Positions 41,375-52,010 of a DNA stretch of 64,000 bases are shown in pieces. The translations under genes and the position numbers were made by a program. Location: assembly GCA_963383645.1 (NCBI GenBank), contig OY726557.1, positions 157,607,099-157,671,098 of the forward strand, given 5' to 3'. A model generated the notes under the pieces. It was given only the letters and a program-made list of their open reading frames with translations. It was not told the DNA's origin and searched no databases. This DNA comes from Muscardinus avellanarius (lineage: Eukaryota; Chordata; Mammalia; Rodentia; Gliridae). Positions within the stretch are counted from its first letter, which is position 1. Each line of letters begins with the position of its first letter.

Positions 41375-43331
41375 AATTCCTTCTATGTTTTCATGGGGAA
41401 GGGGCGAGGAAATGCTCTATGGGATGAAAAGGGAATGCATTGGCTTTTTAGTCTTTATTCTCCTTGTTGCCCTTCAGGTATGTCCAGATAGTGTCATCAA
41501 AGAAAAGGACATGCATAGAGGAAGACTGCAAGTTCTTTCTCTCCAGCCAGTGAGCACTTGGTGTACTGTTCACAGATGTAAAACGTATTTCTAGCATGTA
41601 GAAAACAGGTTTCTAACATGAGACATGTCTGGCCTGTTTGAAACAGAGAGCATAGGATATTATGCTCTCTGGCAGTATTTGGATGTTTTCCATCTCAGTC
41701 ATAAACGACCAACCTGATAGCAATGTATAATAACTGCCTTTAAGGGCCCAGGAGTGAACTCATGGCCTAGTCAAGAAGTAAGACTTGGAGACTGAAAGAT
41801 TTATGAAATCATATGTCATGAAATGTTCATTCTAGCTGTAACCTAATTTTGACTGCACCACCATGAAATACAACATTGAAAAAGAAAAATTCAAGGGGAA
41901 AATAGAGATAATCTGGTTCTTTTGAATGCTTGTAGAAATTTTTTAAATAATGCAGTGCATAACAAAATATAGCCCTTAGAACAAATACCCCATTTTATAG
42001 TTCATAGAACAACATCAAACACACTAGTAAGTCTATATATGATAAATATAATTTTTGGTATGTAAAATTTTGCTAAAACAGTCTATTTTCTTGCTCCACT
42101 CAAATTAGTCTCTTAAAAATGAATGTATAATTTCTATAGAAAGAATATTAAAGAGGGAGAGATAATCTCCAGTCCTTAGTCTTAAAATGTTGTTCACAGA
42201 CCCTAATTAGTTAAATATATACATTATAATACAGAATAAAACTAATTACACATCTTTCTTAAATTAGTCAGTCTTTACACATTTTCAACTGGCTCTCCCA
42301 AGTCTGATAAGGAAGGATTAAAAAGTAGGATAAAGGAAATATATCAGTTGGGTGATCCAGACTTTTCCTTTGTAAGGTTGAGAGACTATTTTCTCCTGAG
42401 TTTCACTGATTCTCTAAAATAAGTTGAGTTAAACGGTACCCTTGTTCACCAGAGAAAGTGATCTAAACTCTCCATCTAGTGCCAATATTTTCTTTGCATT
42501 CATATGTCTTCTCCGGAGAGAAAGTACGAATTTCCCCTTTCTCTTTCTCTTCACATTTACTCTTTTAATCCAAAATAAAATAGACATTGAAAGCAAACCA
42601 CGAGCAGCCAGTCTGGCCTCTTCTCCATGCTGATTCAGGCACCTCCACCTGCACAGTTAGAGCAAGGTAAACAGGACCCCTGTCAGGTCAGCTTGGAGCA
42701 ATGGCCTGCCCACTTGGATTTGTTCCTTCAAACCTGAAAATAACTTTCCTGGTCATGGAAGAACTGGACGTATCCTTTAACTTATGAAATAGGATTTGAA
42801 CTTGAAAACTATTCTGATTTTGCAGGGCAGCTACATAATGAATGTATATATTAAGACTTTGTAGCTGAATTGCACAAGAAATCAGATTGCCAACTTCTTG
42901 ACTTTCAATTTTAGACATCATTTTATCCTTAAGTTGTGAGCGATATATGTAGCATGCTGTGAAATGTCTATTATAGTTCTTTAATTCATCAGTATTAATA
43001 CAGAATTATCCTTTTCGTTCTTTGGTACTTTTTACTCAATGTAATCAGAAGCTGTGATGTTTATGCCTTTGTAGTCCTGTGCTTTGTTACTGTAATTTTC
43101 TTTCTTTCTTTTTTTTTTACGAAGCACGTGACTTTGGACTAATGTAAGGCAGATGACGTGATCGTTAAGACTGCTTTCTCTCTATATATATATCAATCTC
43201 TTACTCTATAAGGTTTAAATTAGAATAAGCTTTTTCAAATAGATCATTGATGCAATTTAGGATTCACACAGGTTTCAGTGTCAAATTGCAGTCTTATATT
43301 TATAGTTTCAATTCTGAAAATTAGAAAATGT

Positions 43332-43337
43332 AATAAA
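43332..43337 (+). promoter_or_regulatory. SESN3: Alternative poly(A) signal AATAAA
   Basis: AATAAA in tgtaataaaacagcc, 0.5 kb before the distal signal; may give a slightly shorter transcript. Confidence 0.35.
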
Positions 43338-43835
43338 ACAGCCACTTTAAACTTGTTTGGACAAACCAGACCCTGCTGTAGATATAGTCTAAGGTAGTTA
43401 ACCATATAAGCCCTTTCAACTTCTAAAACCCTCTACATGAGTCAGCAGTTAAGGAGATTAGAGCCCATGAGAGCTTTTTGTATGTATAACTAGGTTTTAT
43501 TTTTCTTATGTTGCTGATTTTACAATTCTGACTAAAGCTGACTTGAACAGGTCAGTTTATGTGTAATATTCTAGTGCTTTAATGCCTCTTTTTTTTTTTG
43601 GAGGGATGGGTAATATTATTTGAACAGATGCAGAAGGAACTGTTAGTGAGACAAGACAAACACATCTGAAAAAAGGAATTGTGTATTAACCTGTTAACAA
43701 CAATTCATAACTGCACTTTTTATGACATTTTGAAAATCTATTTATAGGTACAGAACAATGGGTTTTGTTAAACTGTATCACATTTATACTTGCAGAAATT
43801 TATTTCATTGTTATTAGTAGGAATTTTATTGGTTC

Positions 43836-43841
43836 AATAAA
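43836..43841 (+). promoter_or_regulatory. SESN3: Distal poly(A) signal AATAAA of SESN3
   Basis: AATAAA in ttcaataaaattggc, followed within about 30 nt by a T-rich tract (43863-43888) fitting a downstream element. It is the last AATAAA before the SINE-rich flank. Cleavage is expected near 43855-43865. Confidence 0.6.
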
Positions 43842-43904
43842 ATTGGCAAAACTGAACTCAATCACTTTTTCTACTTTTTTTTTTTTTATTAAAATAGCAT
43901 TCAC

Positions 43905-44117
43905 AAGCCAGGAGTGGTGGTGCACACTTGTAATCCCAGCATTTGGGAGGCTGAGATAGGAAGATCGCGGTTCGCGGACAGCCTCAGCTACTTAGGCCAT
44001 TTGCAACTCACTGAGACCCTGTCTCAAAATAAAGAATTAAAAATAGGGCTGGGAATATAGCTTGGAGGGAAAATGCCCCTGGGTTCCATCCCCAGTATTG
44101 CAAAAGAAAAAAAAAAG
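43905..44117 (+). mobile_element. B1-ID dimeric SINE just past the SESN3 end
   Basis: gccaggagtggtggtgcaca ... gggctgggaatatagcttgg ... ccatccccagtattgc and A tail. Confidence 0.88.
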
Positions 44118-44329
44118 TAGCATTATCACCTACGTTGTTTCTGCCTGATTATTGAGACATGCATTCTGAAAGGCATCAGAATTGTAGGAGTCATAATTTC
44201 TCTAATTTTTTTCTGGTTTCACACTTTTTTCATGACATTTCTTATAATCAACTGACATTGCATTAGTAGAACATCGCAGTAGTGTATTTTGTTCAAAATA
44301 TATTATCATTACCTTAAAAAAAATTATGG

Positions 44330-44541
44330 AGCTGGGTGTGGTGGTGCACGCTTGTAATCCCAGCACTTGGGAGGCTAAGACAGAAAGATCGCACAGGATC
44401 AAAGCCAGCCTCAGCTACTGAGTGAGGCCCTCAGCAACTTAGTGAGACCCTGTTTCCAAATAGATTATAAAATAGGGCTGGGGTGTAGCCCAGATTTAGA
44501 AAGCCCCTGGGTTCCATCCCCCATTACCATAAAAAAAATAA
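44330..44541 (+). mobile_element. B1-ID dimeric SINE
   Basis: gagctgggtgtggtggtgca ... agggctggggtgtagcccag ... tccatcccccattacc. Confidence 0.87.
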
Positions 44542-44544
44542 TTA

Positions 44545-46530
44545 TTATGTAGAGCCAAGATAGCTGAATAAAGGCAGCTAGAAAATTCCTGCTCCTTAAC
44601 GAAGAACCAAAGAGACAGGTGTATGTCTGCATATTGAGGTGACAGCGGAACAACCCTGGGATCCAACAGTAGAAGTATGGACACTTCATAAAACTCAGAG
44701 GCCTAGGAAAGCAGTGGAGCACAAGAAGCAGGTAAAATCTGGTGTGTTGGCAGATGCTTGTAATCCCGGTACTTGGGAGGCTAAGACAAGATCACAGGAG
44801 AGAGAGAGAGGAGAGGGAAGAGAGAAGCAAAATATCCCAGTACCTGCCACCCTGGCCCCATAGCTTGTGGGGAGGGGAGCTTCCTTTCCACAGGCATAAA
44901 TATGAGAGTCACAGCAAACTCTATCAACACAAGTACTGGCAGTCCTAACCATGAATATTAGAGATATTAGAGAGTTTCATGGATTTTGTAGATTTATAGC
45001 CTAAATAGGTAAGATATCAGAAATCGGTACAGGCATCTGGCTTTGGAAAAGAAGTTCACTACACCTCCCAGTGAACCTCTAAGGTGCTGTAGCCGGGAGC
45101 CATCTTGAAGAGACACTGTGCTTTGACTATGGACTGCTCCAGAGCTCAGAAACCCTGCATATCTCCATCTCTGGACCCACAGGCGTTCCTCTATAGTGGC
45201 TCAGCTGGAAGCTGCTGTATAAGCCAGAGTTGGCTTGGTGGAATGACTCCAACACAAACCCACTGAGAGTGCTACTCTATGGGGAACAGGTATTGCAACA
45301 CAGAGGGGAGTAGAGGTGCTGCCCTCAAGAACTTGGGTATCAAGATGCCTGCCTTCAGAGACCAGGGGAGTACCAGTCACAGGTGGTCCCATGAGAGTGC
45401 CAGAACTGAGGGTGGTTACCCACACGGCTCCCACCACTCCTTCCCAGCACTGTGCAGGGGTGCCTGCCACTAACACGGCACAGAAATAACTGAGGCTGCA
45501 CTGCATCACCTGCTCACACACATAGCAGCGGGGCGGCCATCTGGAGCAATGCAACTATGGCTCCAGCTACAGCACCACCATGCCTTCCCCGGGGAATCAG
45601 CCTAAGAAGGGCCAGGGAGAAACCTTGCCCTGTATGGCCATGTCCCACGGACACATCATCTAAGAGGACTTGTATTGTCCTCTGGTCAAGAACCACTCCC
45701 ACTATCCCTGGTGGACATCACAACTGGGATAAGGTAAGTGTTATCCCCAAGCATGCACAGATGGGGGCCTGGGGGTCCTGATCCTGGGCAGGCTTGCCTA
45801 CAGTAGCAGCAGGGAAGAATTACACTTCTGTTGCCCCTGTGCCTATGCAGGTCACTGTATCATTTGCCCCCACACCTTGTCTGATCACAAACTTATGACA
45901 AGATTGGGTAATGAGTGCCATGGAGGGGGTGTTGTGATACCACAAGCCACCTCTACCCATGAAGCACCTGGCCTCACATCAGTGTTTAATTAAGGACAAG
46001 TGCTTCATTGAAGGGCCCTCACCACTTTTGGAGCTATCAGTAACGGTGATCTGCCCACTATTGCCAATGTCTAAGGAAACTCCCATCACCCAGCAAGGTT
46101 GCCAGTATCACTGTAGGAGTGACACAGGGTGCACCCCACACACTCCTGTCTACACCACACCTGCCTTACCCTTGAACCCTTGAACAACCCATGGAAATAG
46201 CTCTCTGACACTGATAGAGAACACACTGCCCAAACCCACTAAAAAAAAAAAAGCCAAGGAAGCTACTGGAAAATTACAGCATAGAATCTAGATGAAAATA
46301 AACTCAACCTTGCACACAAACAGATAACCCAGAACATTTCATCAGAAGAAAGAAAGCTACTAAGGCCGTCCCATAAGTGGTAGAGATATCCATGTTACCA
46401 TATGCACAAATCTCAGTGTGAGAACACAAGAAATATGAAAAATAATATGACAGCTCAAAGCCACAACAATATAGTAACTGATCTCAAAAATAAAGTGGAG
46501 GAAATGCCTGATAAAGAATTCAAATGAATA
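44545..46530 (+). mobile_element. Old L1, 5' UTR region
   Basis: Begins agccaagatagctgaata, a decayed L1 YY1 start. A long GC-richer 5' UTR with gccgggagccatcttgaaga follows. From 46270 the text resembles L1M leader sequence (aagaaatatgaaaaataat, gaaatgcctgataaagaatt). A B1 scrap lies at 44735-44800. Confidence 0.55.
44735..44800 (+). mobile_element. B1 head fragment
   Basis: ggcagatgcttgtaatcccg and gtacttgggaggctaagaca; the rest of the SINE is missing. Confidence 0.6.
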
Positions 46531-47272
46531 TTTTTTTGATTTCTGATATTTTTATTAAGTGAAGATTTGTAAAACATGTGCTATAAAATTTTTAGATTTT
46601 TGAGTTTGCAGAATTTTTTTAACAAATTTTTATTGAACATAAATGGTATACATTTAAACTATATTTGGTGCCCTCTCCCCCCCACCCCCATTTTCCCTTT
46701 CCCCCTCCCACCAATGGTTGTCCAGGTTAACCATGTCTTATTCATAATTTTACACATGTTCAGATGTAGACCCTCATTAATCAAGATCGGCCTTCCTCCT
46801 CTCCTATCTTTCCATTCAAACTTTGCTGGTATTTCCCCTCCATTATCTGGAGTCCCACTGGTATCCTCTGTGTTTCCTAGTTTGGGCATATTAGAGGAAA
46901 CATATGTATCTTCTCCTTCTGTGCTTGGCTGATCTCACTTAACATAATGTTCTCCAGGGCTTTCCATCTTCTTGCAAATGATATAATTTTGTTCTTCTTT
47001 ATGGCTGAATAGAATTCCATTGTGTGTATATTTCCCACAGATTTGCTATCCATTCATCTGTTGATGGTGGTCTGTGTTGATTCCATATTTTGGCTATTAC
47101 AAATTGTGCTGCTATGAACATAGGTATGCATATGTTGCTGTATTTCTCTGAATTCAACCCCTTTGGAAAGATATCCAGGAGTGGTAAAGCTGGATCATAT
47201 GGTGGATCTATTCCCACCTTTCTTAGGAATCTCCACACAGAGCTCCATAGTGGTTGAACTAGTTTGCATTCC
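46531..47272 (-). mobile_element. 5'-truncated L1 (ORF2 end and 3' UTR) inserted in the old L1
   Basis: Reverse-strand ORF2 C-terminus (MWRFLRKVGIDPPYDPALPL at its right end), then 3' UTR with a polypyrimidine stretch and a T tail at the left. Perfect 16-bp target duplication tcaaatgaatattttt at 46520-46535 and 47273-47288. Confidence 0.88.
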
Positions 47273-47288
47273 TCAAATGAATATTTTT

Positions 47289-47446
47289 AAAAGCTAAATG
47301 AGATCTGAGAGACAGCAGATAAACAGTTAAATTAGGAAGACAACGTAGAATGTGAATAAGAAATTCAGCAGAGATGAAGATTTTGAAAAATAACCAATTA
47401 TAAATCTTAGAAATGAAGAACTTAATAAGTCAATTTTTAAAAAACC
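47289..47446 (+). mobile_element. Old L1, leader/ORF1 remnant
   Basis: Continues the + strand L1 past the insertion (gctaaatgagatctgagaga ... aaatgaagaacttaataagt). Confidence 0.4.
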
Positions 47447-47640
47447 AGCCAGGCATGGCGGTACATGTTTGTAATCCCCGTACTTGGGAGGCAAAGACAG
47501 GAGAATCGCACAGGTGCGAAGCCAGCCTTGCTGGCTTAAGAGACCCTGTTTCCAAATAAAATATGAAAAATAGGTCTGGGAGTGTAGCCCATAGGTAGAA
47601 GGGTTCCATCCCTAGTACCACACACACACAAAAAAAAAAT
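47447..47640 (+). mobile_element. B1-ID SINE, young hairpin subtype
   Basis: gccaggcatggcggtacatg, hairpin agccagc-ctt-gctggct at 47520-47536, ID half with gtagcccataggt and a (CA)5 then A9 tail. Confidence 0.88.
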
Positions 47641-48518
47641 CCCAACAAAGAAAAGCCCAGCACCAGTTGGCTTTGCTGCTGAATTTTACCAAACATTTAA
47701 AGAACTAAGACCAGTTCTTCTCAAATTATTCCATAGAACTGGAACCCTTTCAAACTCATTCTATGAAGCTAGCATTACCTTGTTACCAAAATCTCATAAG
47801 AACACAACAAAAAAGAAAACTGTAGACCAAGCTTACTGATGACATAAATATAAAAATCCTCAACAAAATACCGGAAAGCCAAATTCAACCGCATCTCAAA
47901 GCAATCATACACTATGGTAAAGTTGGTTTTATTCTTGGAATGCAAGGATGGTTCTATCCATGCAAATCAATAAACATATCACATAAATAGAATGAAGGAT
48001 AAAAATTATATGATCATCTCAATAGATGCAGAAAAAACGTGATATAATTTAATATCTATTCATGATTTAAAAAAAAGCTCTGACCAAATTAGGTATATAA
48101 AAAACATGCTTCAATGTAATAAGTGTTCTATATGACAAACCCATAGCCAACATCATACTGAATGAGGAAAAACTGAAAGCATTTCCTTTAAAAGAAGGAA
48201 CAGAACAAGGATGTCCTTTCTCACGACTCTTATTCAATCTAATACTAAAGTTCTTCCTAGGGAAATTAGGCAAGAAAAAGAAAAAGAAACATACATATAG
48301 GGAGGAGGAAGTCAAATTGTCTCTAATTGCAAATGATTTGATTCTATATAGAGAAGAATCTAAAGACTCTACCAGAAGACTATTAGAACTGATAAGCAAA
48401 TTCAGTAAAGTAGCAAGGTACAAGATCAACGTTCAAAATTCAACAACTTTTTTATACACCAATGATAAATTTGCTGAGAAACAAATCAAGGAAGCAATCC
48501 CATTCACAATCAAAACAC
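47641..48518 (+). pseudogene. Old L1 ORF2, reverse transcriptase remnant
   Basis: Translation shows the RT order with frame breaks: [33 protein letters not shown], then GTEQGCPFS, and an open stretch from 48317 (SLIANDLILYREESKDSTRR, later LLELISKFSKVARYKIN). The catalytic Phe-Ala-Asp-Asp motif reads Ile-Ala-Asn-Asp (48326-48337), so the enzyme is dead by active-site change as well as by frame loss. Parts before the RT are deleted or replaced by the SINE. Confidence 0.7.
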
Positions 48519-48529
48519 ACACACAGACA

Positions 48530-49170
48530 GCGTGGTTGTTCTGGAGGCAACTCTGATATAACTGCGCGTTTTGATAAACAGAGAAGCTGGAGGCAAGAAG
48601 CCAGAAGACCCGCTGACCAGAGGAAGGGAGGGAACTTAACCTGTCTGAAAGTCAGAGCGCTCAGTCTCGTTAAGAGTCAGAGAGTCCTGGTTCCCAGGAG
48701 TAAAGAGGAGGGCTACCAAGGGGAGTCACAGGGGCTCAGAAAGGGGTAAAAAGGAGAAAAAAAATAAATAAATGCACTTGGATTCGGTGGGTTTCAACAT
48801 GAGATGTATTGTTAAAATTGAGTTGGAAGTCACAAAGAAGGTAAAAACCAGTCAAGTTTTTGTGTGAGACTGGGCCTCTTTAAGCAACTGGTACTTTTGG
48901 GTGAGGTCTGCCAACCATGGGAAAAGGGACCAATGACCAGTCAACAGAGTTGCAGTCAGCAGAGTCATGCTGCAGAGAGGAAGTGAGAGGGGGCTTTGGG
49001 GTTGGGCTAGCAGCATGCCAATGCTGGTCCTCTCGTGACATCTGGTGTTTGCGGCATCTGGAGTCTACCCCACAATGTCTGGAGTCTCGTGACATCTCCA
49101 CTTCTGGCTTCTGGGGTTCTGCCTCCTATCTCCCCTGCAAAGTCCCATGGGGAAAGGGGAACGTAGGGAC
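48530..49170. other. Unassigned insertion within the old L1
   Basis: L1 similarity stops near 48518 and returns near 49185. The GC-richer stretch between has an AATAAA-containing run at 48760-48775 and short internal repeats (tctcgtgacatct at 49031 and 49085). An LTR or other retroelement piece is possible, but I recognise no family. Confidence 0.4.
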
Positions 49171-49184
49171 CTGACCTATCACTA

Positions 49185-49608
49185 ACTATCTGATCCCTGG
49201 GTATATATCCAAAGGAAATAACATCAGTATACAAAAGAGATACTTTTATACTCATGTTTATTTAACACTCTTCATAATAGCTAAGATATGGAATCAGCCT
49301 AGGTGTCCATCAAGTGATGAAGAAAGAAAATGTGCTATATATGCACACACAATAGAATGTTATTCAGAATAAAATCCTGTCCTTTGTAGGAAAATAAATG
49401 GAACTGGAGGACAACATGCTAGGCTCTCAGCTGTGGAAAAGAATAGAAGAGAGTATACTAGAGAATGAGAAGAGCACCAAAGAGCAGAAGTGACGAGAGT
49501 GGAGGTGGGGGTGGGGGCGATGAACTGTGCATGTGTGGACCGTATGTGGAGATGCCACAGTGACCCCCATTCATCTCTACCAATAGTATGTGTTAATAAA
49601 GATATTCC
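49185..49608 (+). mobile_element. Old L1, ORF2 end and 3' UTR
   Basis: gatccctgggtatatatcca, agatatggaatcagcctagg and tgtccatcaagtgatgaaga match the L1 3' part; it ends about agtatgtgttaataaag. Confidence 0.65.
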
Positions 49609-49690
49609 TGAAAACAAAGCAGTAATTGTGATCTCAGCAAGAGGCAAATTAACTTTCTATTTTCTCTTGTTAATCAAACTAATAATTAAT

Positions 49691-49883
49691 CTGGGCGTGG
49701 TGGCGCACGCTTGTAATCCCCATGCTTGGGAGGCAGAGACAGGAGGATCGCGCAGGTTCGAAGCCAGCCACGCTGGCTTAAGAGACCCTGTTTCCAAATA
49801 AAAAATATAAAACAGGTCTGGAAGTGTAGCCCGGAGGTAGAAGGGTTTCCAGGAACCCCAGTACCATCAAATAATAATAATAA
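49691..49883 (+). mobile_element. B1-ID SINE, young hairpin subtype, (TAA)n tail
   Basis: ctgggcgtggtggcgcacgc, ggttcgaagcc, hairpin agccagc-cac-gctggct at 49762-49778, ID half gtagcccggaggtagaaggg and a TAA-rich tail. Confidence 0.9.
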
Positions 49884-49984
49884 CAATAATTAATAATAAT
49901 AATAATTAGAATGGGCAAAGGGGCATTAAACATGAGGTCAGGGCCTGGATTCAAAAGTCTGGGTTGTTTTGTTTTGTTTTCACA

Positions 49985-50150
49985 TTGCAGAAGCTTTGTG
50001 ACCTTGGAAGTAATTTAATCTCTGTGAACCTTAATTTTCATACCACTATCTGGAAGGAGTAGTACCTGTTTGAGATAGCTGTTTGAGAATTAGGTAAAAT
50101 GTGCTGATGTACTTACATATATAGCACAATAGTGAATGTGAATGGATAAG
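49985..50150 (+). mobile_element. MIR fossil
   Basis: gctttgtgaccttggaagta, atttaatctctgtgaacctt, aggagtagtacctgtttgag: the usual MIR order. Confidence 0.6.
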
Positions 50151-50579
50151 CAATAATGTCCAGAGAATAATGTTATTAATTAAGATAAAATGGGAAGCAG
50201 GTTATACATGTGTAATGTTCAATGATAGTAAAACTCCTAAGAAAAAATGTAAAATAGGCTTTTGGATAGCTATAAGGTATGTGTTAAAGTCTTTTGTGCA
50301 AAGCTTTCCAAAGAAAGTCTTGACTTTTAATTTTTCTTAACTCACTACATAAAAATTCATACTGAAAACAAGAGCTTTTTCTTCATACCACATGTCCAGC
50401 TGTGATGCAAGCTCAGCAGAAACTAGCCCCCTGCTGATTAGAATATTTTTCAATAATATGTAACCTTTGGGGAAATAAAGGGCAGGGCACTAGCAACCAA
50501 ATTCAGTCAACATCCCAACCCCTCCACAAGTTCTTCCTTAATTCAAAATTTAGCCTTTAGATACTAGTTCCCAATAAAT

Positions 50580-50735
50580 TTTAAGCCTCACAATAACTTT
50601 ATAAAGAACTGATATCTTCATTTTATAGATGGGGAAATTAAGTCTTAGAGAACTTTTCTTGCCCCAAAATTGGCACCTAGAATTGGCACCAGAAAATCTA
50701 AACTCTGATCTTTCTGACATCACTTTTATACTGAG
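50580..50735 (-). mobile_element. MIR fossil
   Basis: ctcacaataactttataaag, ttttatagatggggaaatta, agtcttagagaacttttctt: reverse complement of a MIR. Confidence 0.55.
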
Positions 50736-50875
50736 CTTTAGAGCTCTAATACAGGCCAAGTTTCTGGCTTAGTGATACAAATAACTATCTATCCTTATAT
50801 TAATGAGTAAAAGGCTATCCCATGCTCCAAACCAGAGGTGAGATGACTTTGCTTCCTGGTTAACTTGTAACTTTT

Positions 50876-51043
50876 TTTTTTTTTTTTTTTTGCAGTACTG
50901 GGGATGGAACCCAGGGGCATTCTATGTCTGACCTACACCCCCAGCCCTATTATTTATTCTTTACTTTAAAACAGGGTCGAGGCTGTCCATGAACCTCAGC
51001 CTCCCAAATGCTGGGATTACAAGCTTGTGCCACCACCCCTGGC
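50876..51043 (-). mobile_element. B1-ID SINE with short B1 deletion
   Basis: T tract, ID half gtactggggatggaacccag, B1 head ending gccaccacccctggc. Target duplication taactt(g)taactttt-like, one mismatch, at 50861-50875 and 51044-51058. A second B1 head scrap follows at 51060-51074. Confidence 0.85.
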
Positions 51044-51106
51044 TAACTTGGAACTTTTGCCACCACGCCTGGCTTTTTTTTTTTTTAATTAAAAAAAGTT
51101 AAAAGT

Positions 51107-51400
51107 TAGCTGTGTGTAGTGGCCACGCTTGTAATCCCAGCATTTGGAAGGCTGAGACTGGAGGATCACAGTTTGTGGACAGCCTCAGCTACTTAGTGAG
51201 GCCTTCCGCAATTTAGTGAGACCCTGTTTCAAAATTAAAAATGGGGCTGGAGGTGTAGCTCGGAGGTAGAATGCCCCTAGGTTTTACCCCCAGTACAGAA
51301 AAAAAATTAAAGAAAATAAATAATAAAATAAATAGGGCTAAGGGTATAGCTTGGAGGTACAATGTCACTGGGTTCCATCCCCAGTACTGAAAAAAAAAAA
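51107..51400 (+). mobile_element. B1-ID-ID trimeric SINE
   Basis: B1 half from 51107, first ID at 51244-51297 (ggggctggaggtgtagctcg), A-rich spacer, second ID at 51333-51388 (agggctaagggtatagcttg), A tail. Confidence 0.8.
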
Positions 51401-51831
51401 AACAATAACAGCAACAACAACAAAAACATATTTTCTTCTCTCCATTCCTAAATAGGGTTTTTTTTTTCTTTTTTGGTTTAAAAGGGGAAAGGTTCACAGA
51501 TCACTTCATAGTCAATAACCTGCTCATTTAAAGGCTAAAAGTTTTTCACAAGAGAACTGTGAGTCTGATTCTAAAAAAGATTCAGAAAAACTTATAACTG
51601 TTGCACTTTTACTTTTATGACCCTTCTACTGTGTGGTGGAAGCTATAAATTCAAATCGGTTTCTCATGCATTAACTTTCTAACATTAATTTCCCTCTCTG
51701 TGGGAAAGTCAGTCTCTAAACATGTCTTTTTTCTCATAGTCTCACACACCTGATGTATTTCAATACAGGTGAGCCTAAAATGCTCTATAATTTTCTTTTT
51801 CAAAAATATGAGGCAAGAATTGTTAAGACTC

Positions 51832-52010
51832 AGCTGGTTGTGGTGGTGAATGCCAGTAATTCCAGTACTTGGGAGGCTGAGACAGAGGGTGACAGGTTCT
51901 AGGCCAGCCTGCTGTAACTTAGGGAGACCGATCCTGTTTCAAAATTTAAAAAAGGGCTAGAGGTGTAGCTCAGAGGTAGAATGCCCCGGGTTCAATCCCT
52001 AGTACTTCAC
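51832..52010 (+). mobile_element. Old B1-ID dimeric SINE
   Basis: gctggttgtggtggtgaatg ... gggctagaggtgtagctcag ... caatccctagtactt. Confidence 0.8.

Larger units (their letters stand above)
36058..43860 (+). other. SESN3: SESN3 3' untranslated region (long form)
   Basis: About 7.8 kb of AT-rich DNA follows the stop codon, with no splice junction or supported ORF. It is much poorer in SINEs than the introns or the intergenic DNA, as expected for a conserved mRNA tail. Possible earlier AATAAA signals lie at 38523, 39267, 42574 and 43332. An antisense ID monomer (39953-40034) and a C12 run (41363-41374) are later additions. The downstream end is inferred from the last AATAAA and the start of dense SINEs at about 43905. 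Confidence 0.7.

Noticed and set aside
45201..45554. 117-codon open frame on the - strand
   Set aside because: Falls in the GC-richer 5' UTR of an old L1; no homology to a known protein.
48067..48429. 120-codon open frame on the - strand
   Set aside because: Antisense shadow of the L1 reverse transcriptase remnant.
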